A stretch of DNA of 64,000 nt, from NCBI RefSeq assembly GCF_024137025.1, contig NZ_JAMYJR010000001.1:62001-126000 (forward strand), given 5' to 3'. The notes beneath the pieces are model-generated. The model saw only the letters and a list, made by a program, of their open reading frames with translations. It did not search any database and was not told where the DNA came from. Below, piece after piece: positions 25,963 to 34,129 of the stretch. The DNA is from Paractinoplanes aksuensis (GTDB lineage Bacteria; Actinomycetota; Actinomycetes; Mycobacteriales; Micromonosporaceae). The position numbers were made by a program, and so were the translations under genes. The stretch's first letter is position 1. The number at the start of each line of letters is the position of its first letter.

Positions 25963-27159
25963 GTGACGGAGCCCCTACCCGATGTAAGAACTTTTCGGCT
26001 CTCGCCCGAGGTGGTCGAACCCCTGCGGGAACAGCTCCGGCGCGTCGCGTTGTCAACCATCGATGCCATCACGGCCGAGGTGCCCGCGTACGCCGACCCG
26101 TTCGCGGGCGAGCTCGGCCCGAAGATCGAGCGCGCCGTCATGGCTGCGCTGGGTACCTTCCTCAAGCTGGTCTCGCGGGCCGCCGGCCCCGACCCGCAGT
26201 CACCCCTGGGGCCGGCCCTCGAGGGTGCGTACGCCCTGGGTCGCGGCGAGGCCCGCAACGGGCGCAGCCTCGACGCGCTGCTGGCCGCCTATCGGGTCGG
26301 CGCGCGCGTCTCGTGGCACGAGATGGCCGCGATCAGCCTCGGCGCCGGTCAGCCCGCGGCCAACATCGCCTACTTCGCCGAGCTGGTCTTCGCGTACATC
26401 GACCAGCTGTCGGCGGCCAGCGTGGCCGGGCACGCCGACGAACTGGCCTCCTCGGGCCGGGCCCGGCTGCGTCACCTGGAGCAACTCACCCAGGCCCTGC
26501 TGGCCGGCGAACCCGAGCACACGCTGGTGGCGGCGGCCCGCCGCGCCGACTGGTCGCCGCCGCGCACGCTGACCGCCGTGCTCGTGCCCGAACATGCTGC
26601 GCGCACGGTGGTCGACCTGCTCGATCGCCGTACGCTCGAACTCAACGAGGCCGGGCCCGGCGCCCCCGATTTCGCGGTGCTGCTGGTGCCGGACGCTTCC
26701 CGGGAGGCGCTGCTCGGCCTGCTGCGCGGCCAGCGCGCCGTGGTCGGCCCGCCCCGGCCGTGGCTGCTGGTCCAGGCGTCGTACGACCGGGCCGTCCGCA
26801 CCCTGCGGATGCCGGGCCGCCTCGTGCGCACGGTCGTCGACACCGAGGAGCACCTGGTGCCGCTGGTGCTCACGGCCGACGCGCCGGCGCTGGCCGACCT
26901 GCGGGCCCGCGTGCTGGCGCCGCTGGCCGACGCGCCGGAGGACTCCGCGGCCAAGCTGGTCGACACGCTGCGCAGCTGGCTGCGCCACCAGGGCCGCCGC
27001 GAGGAGGTGGCGGCCGAGCTGTTCGTCCACCCGCAGACCGTCCGCTATCGGATGACCCGCCTACGTGAACTTTACGGCGACCGGCTGCGCGACCCGGAGT
27101 GGATATCCGCTTTGACCATCGCCCTGGCCGTGCCCGATCCCGCAGAGTTCTCTGTGTGA
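25963..27159 (+). CDS. PucR-family transcriptional regulator (C-terminal HTH)
   Basis: 398 aa, GTG start. The N-terminal about 170 residues are a helical sensor domain (RsbT-like, FVxYIDQLS-type segments). The middle is a GGDEF-like CdaR domain without catalytic residues. The C-terminus has the PucR helix-turn-helix: TLRSWLRHQGRREEVAAELF followed by HPQTVRYRMTRLRELYGDRL. Regulators of this type stand divergent to desaturase/ferredoxin reductase operons in mycobacteria and streptomycetes, so it most likely controls the desaturase pair on the left. Confidence 0.9.
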   Translation: MTEPLPDVRTFRLSPEVVEPLREQLRRVALSTIDAITAEVPAYADPFAGELGPKIERAVMAALGTFLKLVSRAAGPDPQSPLGPALEGAYALGRGEARNGRSLDALLAAYRVGARVSWHEMAAISLGAGQPAANIAYFAELVFAYIDQLSAASVAGHADELASSGRARLRHLEQLTQALLAGEPEHTLVAAARRADWSPPRTLTAVLVPEHAARTVVDLLDRRTLELNEAGPGAPDFAVLLVPDASREALLGLLRGQRAVVGPPRPWLLVQASYDRAVRTLRMPGRLVRTVVDTEEHLVPLVLTADAPALADLRARVLAPLADAPEDSAAKLVDTLRSWLRHQGRREEVAAELFVHPQTVRYRMTRLRELYGDRLRDPEWISALTIALAVPDPAEFSV

Positions 27160-27206
27160 TCCCGGCCGGTTCGCCGCTGGGCCGCGCCGACTCACAGAGT
27201 TCTCTA
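27143..27206. promoter_or_regulatory. Two AGAGTTCTCT palindromes before the ABC transporter operon
   Basis: CAGAGTTCTCTG (perfect 12-bp palindrome with a central TT) lies at 27143-27154, at the end of the regulator gene. CAGAGTTCTCT recurs at 27195-27205, 52 bp downstream and 47 bp before the ABC start. Paired identical palindromes in a promoter suggest an operator for an unidentified dimeric regulator. Confidence 0.4.
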
Positions 27207-27252
27207 AGAAGTCCTGCGGAACCGGTCAGCCGGGGCGGCCAGCATTCGCCGC

Positions 27253-28161
27253 ATGACCGCAATCGACGTACGGGGACTGACCAAGAGATACGGCCCGGAG
27301 ACGGTGGTGGACGACCTGTCCTTCACCGTCGAGCCCGGCCAGGTGACCGGCTTCCTGGGCCCGAACGGGGCCGGCAAGAGCACCACCATGCGCATGATCA
27401 TCGGGTTGGCGGCTCCCGACCGCGGGACGGTGACGATCGGCGGCCGGCGCTATCAGGACCTGCCGGTGCCGCTGGCCGAGGTGGGCGCGCTGCTCGACGC
27501 CGGGGCCGTGCACGGCGGCCGTACGGCCCATGACCACCTGCTCGCGCTGGCCGTGAGCAACGGCCTGCCGAAGCAGCGGGTGGGCGAGGTGCTGGCCCGC
27601 ACCGGCCTCGAAGGGGTGGCCCGGCGACGGGCCGGCGGGTTCTCGCTGGGCATGCGCCAGCGCCTGGGCATCGCCGCCACGCTGCTGGGCGACCCGAGGG
27701 TGCTGATCTTCGACGAGCCGATCAACGGCCTCGACCCCGAAGGCATCCGATGGGTACGCGACCTGATGCGCTCGTTGGCCGCCGAGGGCCGGGCCGTGCT
27801 CGTCTCGAGTCACCTGATGAGCGAAATGGCCCAGACCGCCGACCACCTGATCGTCATCGGGCGCGGCCGCCTGATCGCCGACACCGCGGTCAGCGAACTG
27901 ACCCGCACCAACGGCGAAAGCACTGTCCTGGTCCGTGCCCCCGCATCATTCGCTCCCCAGCTGGTCGCAGCCGGAGCAACAGTGCGCGAGGGCCTTGAAT
28001 CCACCCTGCTGGTGTCCGGCCTGACCGCCGCCGACATCGGCCAGTTGGCGTCCTACCACGGGGTAGCCCTGAGCGAACTGACCCCACAGCGCCCCTCCCT
28101 GGAAGACGCCTTCATGGAACTGACCCGCGACAGCCTCGAATTCCAGGGAGCAGCGGCATGA
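27253..28161 (+). CDS. ABC transporter ATP-binding protein (ABC-2 export type)
   Basis: 302 aa. Walker A is GPNGAGKSTTM, signature FSLGMRQRLG, Walker B VLIFDEPINGLDPEG and the switch His in VSSHLMSEM. The C-terminal about 80 residues form the extension typical of DrrA/BcrA-type exporters. Its stop overlaps the permease start by ATGA. Such pairs export antibiotics, lipids or peptides; the substrate is not evident. Confidence 0.93.
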   Translation: MTAIDVRGLTKRYGPETVVDDLSFTVEPGQVTGFLGPNGAGKSTTMRMIIGLAAPDRGTVTIGGRRYQDLPVPLAEVGALLDAGAVHGGRTAHDHLLALAVSNGLPKQRVGEVLARTGLEGVARRRAGGFSLGMRQRLGIAATLLGDPRVLIFDEPINGLDPEGIRWVRDLMRSLAAEGRAVLVSSHLMSEMAQTADHLIVIGRGRLIADTAVSELTRTNGESTVLVRAPASFAPQLVAAGATVREGLESTLLVSGLTAADIGQLASYHGVALSELTPQRPSLEDAFMELTRDSLEFQGAAA

Positions 28162-28958
28162 CCACGAGTGTCGTCGAACCGAAGGTCGGCTTCGGCCGGA
28201 CCCTGCACGCCGAGTGGATCAAGCTGCGCAGTCTGCGGTCCACCTGGTACACGCTGGCCTGCTTGTTCGCGGTCGGCCTCGGCATCACCGCGCTGGCCGC
28301 CAACGGGGCCGGCCAGGCGTGGGACACCGCCACCGAAGCGGACCGGCTGGCCTGGGACCCGACGGGCCGCAGCCTGATGGCCTACATCGTGGCCCAGCTG
28401 ATCGTCGGCGTGCTCGGCATCCTCGTGGTGACCTCCGAGTACGCCACCGGCCTGATGGGCACCACGCTGACCGCCACCCCACGCCGCACGCGCGTGCTGG
28501 CCGCCAAGGTAGTGCTGGCGACAGCAATCGCAGCAGTCGCCGGAGAACTGCTGATGTTCGGCTCGTTCCTGACCGGTCAGTCGTTGATGACCGGCCAGGG
28601 CGTGCCCACAGCCTCGCTGAGTGATCCCGGCGTGTTCTCCGCGGTCACCGCCGGCGGCCTCTACCTGGCCGCGATCGCCCTGCTGGCCATCGGACTGGGC
28701 GTCATCATGCGCGCCACCGCCGGCGCCCTGGCCACCCTCGTCGGCATCGTCTTCCTGGTCCCCGCCATGGCCGGACTCTTCCCCTCCTGGATGACCGGCT
28801 TGTTCAACTACTGGCCCACGCTGGGCGGCTCAGCAGCACTGACGACGGTCCCCAGCCCCGACTACCCCCACCCCTGGCTCAACCTGGCCGGCATGGGCGT
28901 GGGCATCGCCGCCGTACTGGCCGCTGCCTTCACCCTCTTCCGCCGCCGCGACATCTGA
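28158..28958 (+). CDS. ABC-2 type transporter permease
   Basis: 266 aa with six predicted membrane helices (for example YIVAQLIVGVLGILVVTSEY, ALATLVGIVFLVPAMAGLF, and the last at about 238-258). The start GKRxLHAEWIKLRSLRSTWY-like region (TLHAEWIKLRSLRSTWYTLA) is typical of actinobacterial ABC-2 permeases. Forms a dimer working with the ATPase encoded just upstream; translationally coupled. Confidence 0.9.
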   Translation: MTTSVVEPKVGFGRTLHAEWIKLRSLRSTWYTLACLFAVGLGITALAANGAGQAWDTATEADRLAWDPTGRSLMAYIVAQLIVGVLGILVVTSEYATGLMGTTLTATPRRTRVLAAKVVLATAIAAVAGELLMFGSFLTGQSLMTGQGVPTASLSDPGVFSAVTAGGLYLAAIALLAIGLGVIMRATAGALATLVGIVFLVPAMAGLFPSWMTGLFNYWPTLGGSAALTTVPSPDYPHPWLNLAGMGVGIAAVLAAAFTLFRRRDI

Positions 28959-28981
28959 CCCCGTCGACAATCGATCAGCGA

Positions 28982-30763
28982 GTGAATCCGATGGCTGAAC
29001 GTCTATCGACAGCCCACCAGCTCCCCGGGACGCGGCGGCCCTCAGAGGTGCAGCGGCGGCCAGGGTCGTCACGCGTGTGGTGGATCTGGGGATCGCGGTG
29101 GCTGCCAAGAGCGCCGTGGTTCTCAGGAACGCCATGGCTTCGTGCGGCGCGGTGGCTGCCGGGGGTGCCGTGGTTCTCAGGGGCGCCGTGGCTCTGTGCG
29201 GCGCGGTGGCTGCCGGGGGCACAGGTAATCGCAGGTGCGCAGGCGGTTCCAGCGGCGGCGGGGCCCCGGTCTCGAGGCCGCGAAGTGAGCGCGGGAGCTG
29301 TCGCCGGCCTGGTATCGGTGCTGGTCATGGCGGGCACTGCGGCAGTTGCGCTGCTCCTACTGGGTGGTGCCCAGGCGGGTCGGCTCGATCGGCTGACGGC
29401 GGCGGTGGTGGCGATGGCGGCCGGCGCACCCGCGCAGGTCGCCGCGACACCGTCCGGTGGGCTGCCGATCGCCTTGCACGGCCGGATCGACCTGGTGCCC
29501 CTGGGGATCAGCGTCGTGGGCGCGGTCATTTTCGGGATCCTGCTGGTGCGGCGCGGCCGCGAAGGACTGCTCTGGCGAGGCTCCTCAGGGGCTGTTGTCT
29601 TCACCGCGGCCATGGGCGCGACCGCATGGTTCGCCCGTGGACGTTTGACCCTGCCCTTCGGCGGCACACCGGCTGCTGACGCGGCCTCCGGTTGTCCTCC
29701 CGGCAGTGAACAGTTCGGCGGCCTCACAGGCGGTGGGCTGTTCGGCGGTGGGCTGCTCGGAGGGCGAGCTGGTGGTGGATTCCCGATGGGCGACCTCGGT
29801 GGTGGGCTGTCTGGAGTGGTCCCCGGTGGTGGTTTGCCGAGTGGGCTCAGCGGTCGGCTGCTGGGTGGGATTGGTAATGGGGGAGTGGCCGATGGGGGCG
29901 CACTCGATGCCGGGTTCGCGGTGGGTGTCTGGCCGTCGGTGGGCAAGGCGGCGGTCGGGACTCTTCTGGTCGTCGGGTTGTGCTGGCTTGTTCTGCGGTT
30001 TCCGGCCCTTGCTGGTGGGCTCCGGGGTCTGCGGTGGCCGGTCGCCGGGTTGACGGTCGTGGGTCTGGTCGTCGCGTGGGGGATCGGTGGGCCGGCCGCG
30101 GCCGGAGCCGGGCTACTTGGGTTGCCGTTCGTGTTGCTGGCCGGGCTGCCGTGGGATGTGCACACCGGTGGCTTGCTGTCCTGCGTCCTGGAGGGGCCAG
30201 CGGGATTGCCGACCGGCGGCTCGATGAGCGTCTGGCCGCCGGCAGCGAATGCGCTGGTCGGGGCGCTTCTGGTCGGAGTCCTGCTGGTGGGGCTGGCTGC
30301 CGCGGCAACGCTTGGTCGGCGACGTGTTGACATGTTGATTCACACGTCAATGCAGTCAACATGTGTATCAACACGTCAACATGAGGGTGAGGGCGTCGCG
30401 GTGACGGCATCCGCGGCCGCGGCAGCCCGTGTCGCTTCGGGCCGAGCCGATCGGACCGGCCGGGAAACACCCCGACGGCATCCCGAGCAGCCGAGGTGGC
30501 GTGCCCAGGGGCTTTGGCCACGCACGTTGGTGCGCGCGGCCTGGACAGGGGTGGCCGGGGGCGTACTGCTGCTTGCTCTGGCCCTGGTGGGCCGGGTGTC
30601 GGTCGGTCTCAGCGCGCAGGCGTTCATTCTGACAGTGCCGCTCCTCGACGTGCGCGTCGCGGCCGATCCGTGGGTTGCGGTGGGGACCGGGGTGGTCGCG
30701 GCCGCGGTCGGCAGTCTGATCGCCGACGCGTTCGTAAGCTGGCGCCATGACGCCTCGCGATGA
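28982..30763 (+). CDS. Streptophobe-family polytopic membrane protein
   Basis: 593 aa; start GTG 28982 or ATG 28991. A Trp/Pro/Arg-rich N-terminal region built on an 18-residue repeat (WFSGxPWLxAARWLPGxP) precedes about ten membrane helices. A Gly-rich loop (about 240-300) and a polar linker near 450-510 separate groups of helices. The overall pattern matches the streptophobe family of actinomycetes, of unknown function. It overlaps the response regulator gene by 17 bp, so the three genes 28982-32881 likely form one unit. A dense cluster of palindromic DNA lies in the linker region (30325-30381). Confidence 0.72.
   Translation: MNPMAERLSTAHQLPGTRRPSEVQRRPGSSRVWWIWGSRWLPRAPWFSGTPWLRAARWLPGVPWFSGAPWLCAARWLPGAQVIAGAQAVPAAAGPRSRGREVSAGAVAGLVSVLVMAGTAAVALLLLGGAQAGRLDRLTAAVVAMAAGAPAQVAATPSGGLPIALHGRIDLVPLGISVVGAVIFGILLVRRGREGLLWRGSSGAVVFTAAMGATAWFARGRLTLPFGGTPAADAASGCPPGSEQFGGLTGGGLFGGGLLGGRAGGGFPMGDLGGGLSGVVPGGGLPSGLSGRLLGGIGNGGVADGGALDAGFAVGVWPSVGKAAVGTLLVVGLCWLVLRFPALAGGLRGLRWPVAGLTVVGLVVAWGIGGPAAAGAGLLGLPFVLLAGLPWDVHTGGLLSCVLEGPAGLPTGGSMSVWPPAANALVGALLVGVLLVGLAAAATLGRRRVDMLIHTSMQSTCVSTRQHEGEGVAVTASAAAAARVASGRADRTGRETPRRHPEQPRWRAQGLWPRTLVRAAWTGVAGGVLLLALALVGRVSVGLSAQAFILTVPLLDVRVAADPWVAVGTGVVAAAVGSLIADAFVSWRHDASR
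29095..29218 (+). repeat. 54-bp tandem repeat encoding the W/P-rich leader
   Basis: Two near-identical 54-bp units (29111-29164 and 29165-29218) follow a partial unit ending at 29110. Each encodes 18 residues of the pattern APWFSGxPWLxAARWLPG. The exact multiple of three keeps the frame. Recent tandem duplication inside the N-terminal region of the streptophobe-type protein. Confidence 0.8.
30325..30381. repeat. Cluster of TGTTGAC/GTCAACA motifs forming a large inverted repeat inside a coding region
   Basis: The arms TGTTGACATGTTGAT (30325-30339) and ATCAACACGTCAACA (30367-30381) match at 14 of 15 positions. Between them are CACACGTCAA and GTCAACATGTG, so the 7-mer GTCAACA or its complement occurs three times within 57 bp, plus near-copies. 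The block is far AT-richer than the flanking gene. It encodes a polar linker (Met/Ser/Thr/Cys-rich), about 370 bp before the response regulator start. Confidence 0.7.
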
Positions 30764-31451
30764 ACGCCTGCTCGTGGTGGACGACGAGGCCACCGTACGG
30801 GAACTGCTGTCGGCTACTTTGCGGTTCGCCGGCTTCAAAGTGAGCTCGGCCGGCACCGCAACCGAGGCCATCGCGGCCGCCACCGCCGAGCCGCCCGATC
30901 TGGTGCTGCTCGACGTCATGCTGCCCGACATGGACGGCTTCGAGGTCGTGCGGCGGCTGCGCGAGCAACGGACGCAAGGTCGCAGCGGGCCCGTCCCCGT
31001 GCTCTTCCTGACCGCGCGCGACCGCCAGGCCGACAAAGTCACGGGCCTGTCGCTGGGCGCCGACGACTACGTGACCAAACCCTTCGACCTCGAGGAGCTG
31101 ATCGCCCGCATCCACGCGATCCTGCGCCGCACCAACGGTTCCCACGCGGATGTGCTCACCGCGGGCCCGCTCACGCTCGACACCGAGGGACATCAGGTGA
31201 CCCGTCACGGCCGGCCCGTCCGGGTGTCGCCCACCGAGTTCCGGCTGCTGCGCTATCTGATGGAGAACGCGGGCCGTGTCGTGACCAAGGTTCAGATCCT
31301 GGAACGCGTGTGGCACTACGACTTCGGGGGCGACGCCAGCATCGTCGACACGTACATCTCGTACCTGCGCCGCAAGGTCGACGCCGAGGAGCCCAAGCTG
31401 ATCCAGACCGTCCACGGCGTCGGCTACGTGCTGCGGGAGCCCCGGTCATGA
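30747..31451 (+). CDS. OmpR-family response regulator
   Basis: 234 aa. Receiver domain with VVDDEATV acidic pocket, phosphoacceptor Asp56 (LVLLDVMLPDMDG), FLTARD and YVTKPFDLEE. The C-terminal winged helix has EFRLLRYLMENAG, ILERVWHYDF and TYISYLRRKVD with VHGVGYVL at the end. Starts within the last codons of the streptophobe gene and overlaps the kinase gene by ATGA. Confidence 0.95.
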   Translation: MTPRDERLLVVDDEATVRELLSATLRFAGFKVSSAGTATEAIAAATAEPPDLVLLDVMLPDMDGFEVVRRLREQRTQGRSGPVPVLFLTARDRQADKVTGLSLGADDYVTKPFDLEELIARIHAILRRTNGSHADVLTAGPLTLDTEGHQVTRHGRPVRVSPTEFRLLRYLMENAGRVVTKVQILERVWHYDFGGDASIVDTYISYLRRKVDAEEPKLIQTVHGVGYVLREPRS

Positions 31452-32881
31452 GCCTGCGGGTACGACTGCTGCTCATCACCACCGCCCTGCTGCTGGCGGG
31501 GCTGGGCCTGGTCGGCACGGTGGTCTCCGACCGGCTCGAGCACTACCAGCTCGACCGCCTCGACACCCAGCTGAGCTCGCTCACGTCGCTGATCTCGCGG
31601 CTGCCCACCAGCGGGCCGCGCCCGGCCGGCCCGGCGGCCACGTCGGGTGTGCTGGACCCCGCCCTCGACCTGATCGGCGCCCCCTACCTCGTGTATCTGG
31701 CCGCCGACGGCACAGTCGCCGAGGGCGTCCTCTCGTCCCGGCTCGACCGGTCGACCCTGCCCACCCCGGCCGAGCTGCGCACGATCCCCACCGACGGGAC
31801 CGGCGTGTTCCGGCCCGCCGCCGACGGCTCGGACCGCTGGCGGGCCGTCGCCCAGCACACCGCGGGCTGGAACGGCAAGGTGATCGCGGCCGCGCCGATG
31901 GCCGAGGCCGACGCCACGGTGGCCCAGCTGCGGGTCACCAGCCTGGCCAGCGGGGGAGTGCTGCTCGTGGTGCTGACCGGGCTGGGCTGGTTCGCGCTCG
32001 GGCGGGGCCTGCGGCCGTTGCGCCGCATCGAGCACACCGCCGCCGCGATCGCCGCGGGCGACCTGACCCGGCGTGTGCCCGATCTGGCCGGGCCGGGCAC
32101 CGAGATCGGGCACCTGGCGGGCTCGCTCAACACGATGCTGGGGCAGCTCGAACGGGCCTTCGCCGACCGCGCCGCCTCGGAGGCGCGGATGCGGACGTTC
32201 GTCTCCGATGTCAGCCACGAGTTGCGTACGCCATTGTTCGTCATCAAGGGGTCGACCGACCTGCACCGGATGGGCGGGCTGGCCACCGCGTCCGATGTGG
32301 ACGAGACGATGCGCCGGATCGAGCGCGAGGCGACCCGCCTGACCGCGCTCACCGAGGACCTGTTGCTGCTGGCCCAGCTCGACGACGCGCCCGAGGGTCA
32401 GCTCGACCGCACCCCGATGGACCTGCGCACGCTGGCCACCGACGCCCGGCACGACCTGCACGCGCTCGACCCGGCGCGCCCGGCCGAGCTGACCGGCCCC
32501 GGTGGTGACGGCCCGCCCGGCCCGGCCCCGGTCGACGCCGACGAGGCCCGTCTGCGCCAGGTCGTCGCCAACCTGGTCGGCAACGCGGTCGCCCACACCC
32601 CGCCCGGCACGCCGGTGCGCATCGGGGTGGGCACAGTGGGCGGCCGAGCCGTCCTCGAGGTGGCCGACCACGGCCCCGGCCTGACGACCGAGCAGGCGGC
32701 CAAGGTCTTCGACCGCTTCTACCGTACGGACCGATCCCGCACCCGGTCCGCCGGCGCCAACGCCGGCCTGGGCCTGTCGATCGCCCGCTCCCTGGCCCGC
32801 GCCCACGGCGGCGACGTCGAGCTGGAAACCGCCGCGGGCCAAGGCGCCTGCTTCCGGCTGGTCCTGCCCGCGACGCCGTAA
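31448..32881 (+). CDS. Sensor histidine kinase (HisKA/HATPase_c with HAMP), partner of the OmpR-type regulator
   Basis: 477 aa. Transmembrane helix 1 at about 5-27, extracellular sensor about 28-165, helix 2 at about 168-190, HAMP domain, H-box VSDVSHELRTPLFVIKG with phosphoacceptor His257, then HATPase_c with N-box VANLVGNAVAHTPP, G1 VADHGPGL, F-box FDRFYRTD and G2 GLGLSIARSLARAHGG. Classic trans-membrane two-component kinase, overlapping its regulator gene by ATGA. The extracellular domain is not from a named family, so the stimulus is unknown. Confidence 0.94.
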   Translation: MSLRVRLLLITTALLLAGLGLVGTVVSDRLEHYQLDRLDTQLSSLTSLISRLPTSGPRPAGPAATSGVLDPALDLIGAPYLVYLAADGTVAEGVLSSRLDRSTLPTPAELRTIPTDGTGVFRPAADGSDRWRAVAQHTAGWNGKVIAAAPMAEADATVAQLRVTSLASGGVLLVVLTGLGWFALGRGLRPLRRIEHTAAAIAAGDLTRRVPDLAGPGTEIGHLAGSLNTMLGQLERAFADRAASEARMRTFVSDVSHELRTPLFVIKGSTDLHRMGGLATASDVDETMRRIEREATRLTALTEDLLLLAQLDDAPEGQLDRTPMDLRTLATDARHDLHALDPARPAELTGPGGDGPPGPAPVDADEARLRQVVANLVGNAVAHTPPGTPVRIGVGTVGGRAVLEVADHGPGLTTEQAAKVFDRFYRTDRSRTRSAGANAGLGLSIARSLARAHGGDVELETAAGQGACFRLVLPATP

Positions 32882-32882
32882 A

Positions 32883-33047
32883 TCGGCCGCGGCGGCCGAG
32901 GCGTACGCGCAGCACCCGGCGCTGCTGCGCCGGCGGGAGCTCGAGACGCTGGGCGCGCTCGGCACCAACGCGGCGGCGCGGCTCTACATCGGCTTCGACA
33001 GGCACAGCGATCTCGGCCGGAGTAAGGCGCCTCGACAGTACGGTTGA
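32883..33047 (+). pseudogene. C-terminal remnant of a stomatin/slipin-like SPFH protein
   Basis: An open frame with no start directly after the kinase stop reads SAAAAEAYAQHPALLRRREL, then ETLGALGTNAAARLYIGFDR, and ends TGA at 33045-33047. The pattern of Ala/Glu-rich helix, HPxLLRxRELETL and xARLYIGF is that of the C-termini of stomatin-like SPFH proteins. About 54 residues of a protein that is usually over 250 aa, so this is a 5'-deleted gene tail. Confidence 0.62.
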
Positions 33048-33072
33048 CGTTATATCTCGTCGGCCGTACTGT
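33036..33072 (+). promoter_or_regulatory. Predicted promoter and flanking palindrome before a leaderless gene
   Basis: TTGACG (33044-33049) and TACTGT (33067-33072) are 17 bp apart and resemble a principal-sigma promoter. The GTG start at 33079 lies 6 bases after the -10, so the transcript would be leaderless. The inverted repeat CAGTACGG (33036-33043) and CCGTACTG (33064-33071) brackets the -35 to -10 region, a position typical of repressor operators. Confidence 0.5.
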
Positions 33073-33078
33073 CGTCGC

Positions 33079-34068
33079 GTGCCCGAACCGACGTCTCCTG
33101 TCCCGACCGCGCCGGCGGCCCGTCGCTGGTTGTCCGGTCTGCTGCTGGCGGCCTTTCCGGCCCGGCTGCGACGCAAGCACGGCTCCGAGCTCATCGTCAC
33201 GATGGTCGAGCTGGCCGGTCCCGGTGGCCGTCCGACGACGGGTGACCGGGCGCGGCTCGTGCTCGACGGCTTGTGGGAGCGTTTCCGGCCGCCCACCAAG
33301 CGCCCGTTCGCGGTGCTGGCCGCCGTCCTGGCCCTGCTGGTCGGGGGCGCGCTCGGCGCCGCGGGCGGTTCCTGGCTGGGCACGTTCGGCTACGCGACCC
33401 TGCCCGACGCCGCGGCGCTCGGTCAGCGTGCGCTGCCGCAGGTGGAACACGCCTCAGGCTCAGGCAATTATCTGTACGCCCAGGGTCCGCTCGTGCCGGG
33501 GGCCGACCTGGAACAGATCCGGCAGCGGCTCGCCGCCGACAGCTGGCAGACCCGGCCGATCAAGAACGGGCACTTCCTGGCCGAGAGCGAGGGCGTGCAG
33601 GTCGACGTCCACATCTACCCCGACGTGAACCTCATCGACCTGGCCGGCTGGCCCGCGCGCCCCGGCTCGTACGTGCCGCTGACCTTGACCGGGTTGCTGC
33701 TGGGCCTGGCCGGTGGCTGGCTGGTCGGCGTGGCGCTGGCCCACCGCGTGCACACAGCGCGAAAGCCGGGGCGCAGCATCGCCCTCGCCACGACCGGGCT
33801 GGTGCTGATCATCCCGTCGGCAGTCGGGTTCGTCGCGTCGCTGGTGCGCTATCTGACCGTGGCCGAGCCGCTCGGCACGGGCGAGCTGGTGCACTTCCAC
33901 GGCTTCGCCTTCGGGCCGACGATCGACCTGCTCCGGGCGTACGACATGGGGGAGGGTTGGTATCTCACCCCGAGCGACTTTCAACAACTTCCGTTGTACG
34001 GGTTCGTGCTGATCGCGGTGGCCGCCGTGCTGGCCCGGCCCCGCCGCGAGTTCGAGGCCGTCGCTTGA
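33079..34068 (+). CDS. Membrane protein of unknown function with extracytoplasmic loop
   Basis: 329 aa, GTG start. The cytoplasmic N-terminus (about 1-85, basic, ARRWLSGLLLAAFPARLRRK) resembles the N-termini of actinobacterial permease-like proteins encoded beside PadR regulators. A helix follows at about 90-112, a 100-residue extracytoplasmic domain, then four more helices. No signature of a transporter or enzyme. Followed 61 bp later by a second membrane protein with similar topology, so they may work as a pair. Confidence 0.65.
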   Translation: MPEPTSPVPTAPAARRWLSGLLLAAFPARLRRKHGSELIVTMVELAGPGGRPTTGDRARLVLDGLWERFRPPTKRPFAVLAAVLALLVGGALGAAGGSWLGTFGYATLPDAAALGQRALPQVEHASGSGNYLYAQGPLVPGADLEQIRQRLAADSWQTRPIKNGHFLAESEGVQVDVHIYPDVNLIDLAGWPARPGSYVPLTLTGLLLGLAGGWLVGVALAHRVHTARKPGRSIALATTGLVLIIPSAVGFVASLVRYLTVAEPLGTGELVHFHGFAFGPTIDLLRAYDMGEGWYLTPSDFQQLPLYGFVLIAVAAVLARPRREFEAVA

Positions 34069-34129
34069 CGCGGGGTGGCGCGGGATTCGTAGGCTGTCGC
34101 GCGATGTGTAGCCGCAACGGAGGTGGAGC

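Noticed and set aside
28975..30333. 452-residue Pro/Ser/Thr-rich leftward frame
   Set aside because: It is antisense to the streptophobe-type gene, which has clear membrane helices; no signal peptide or ribosome site.
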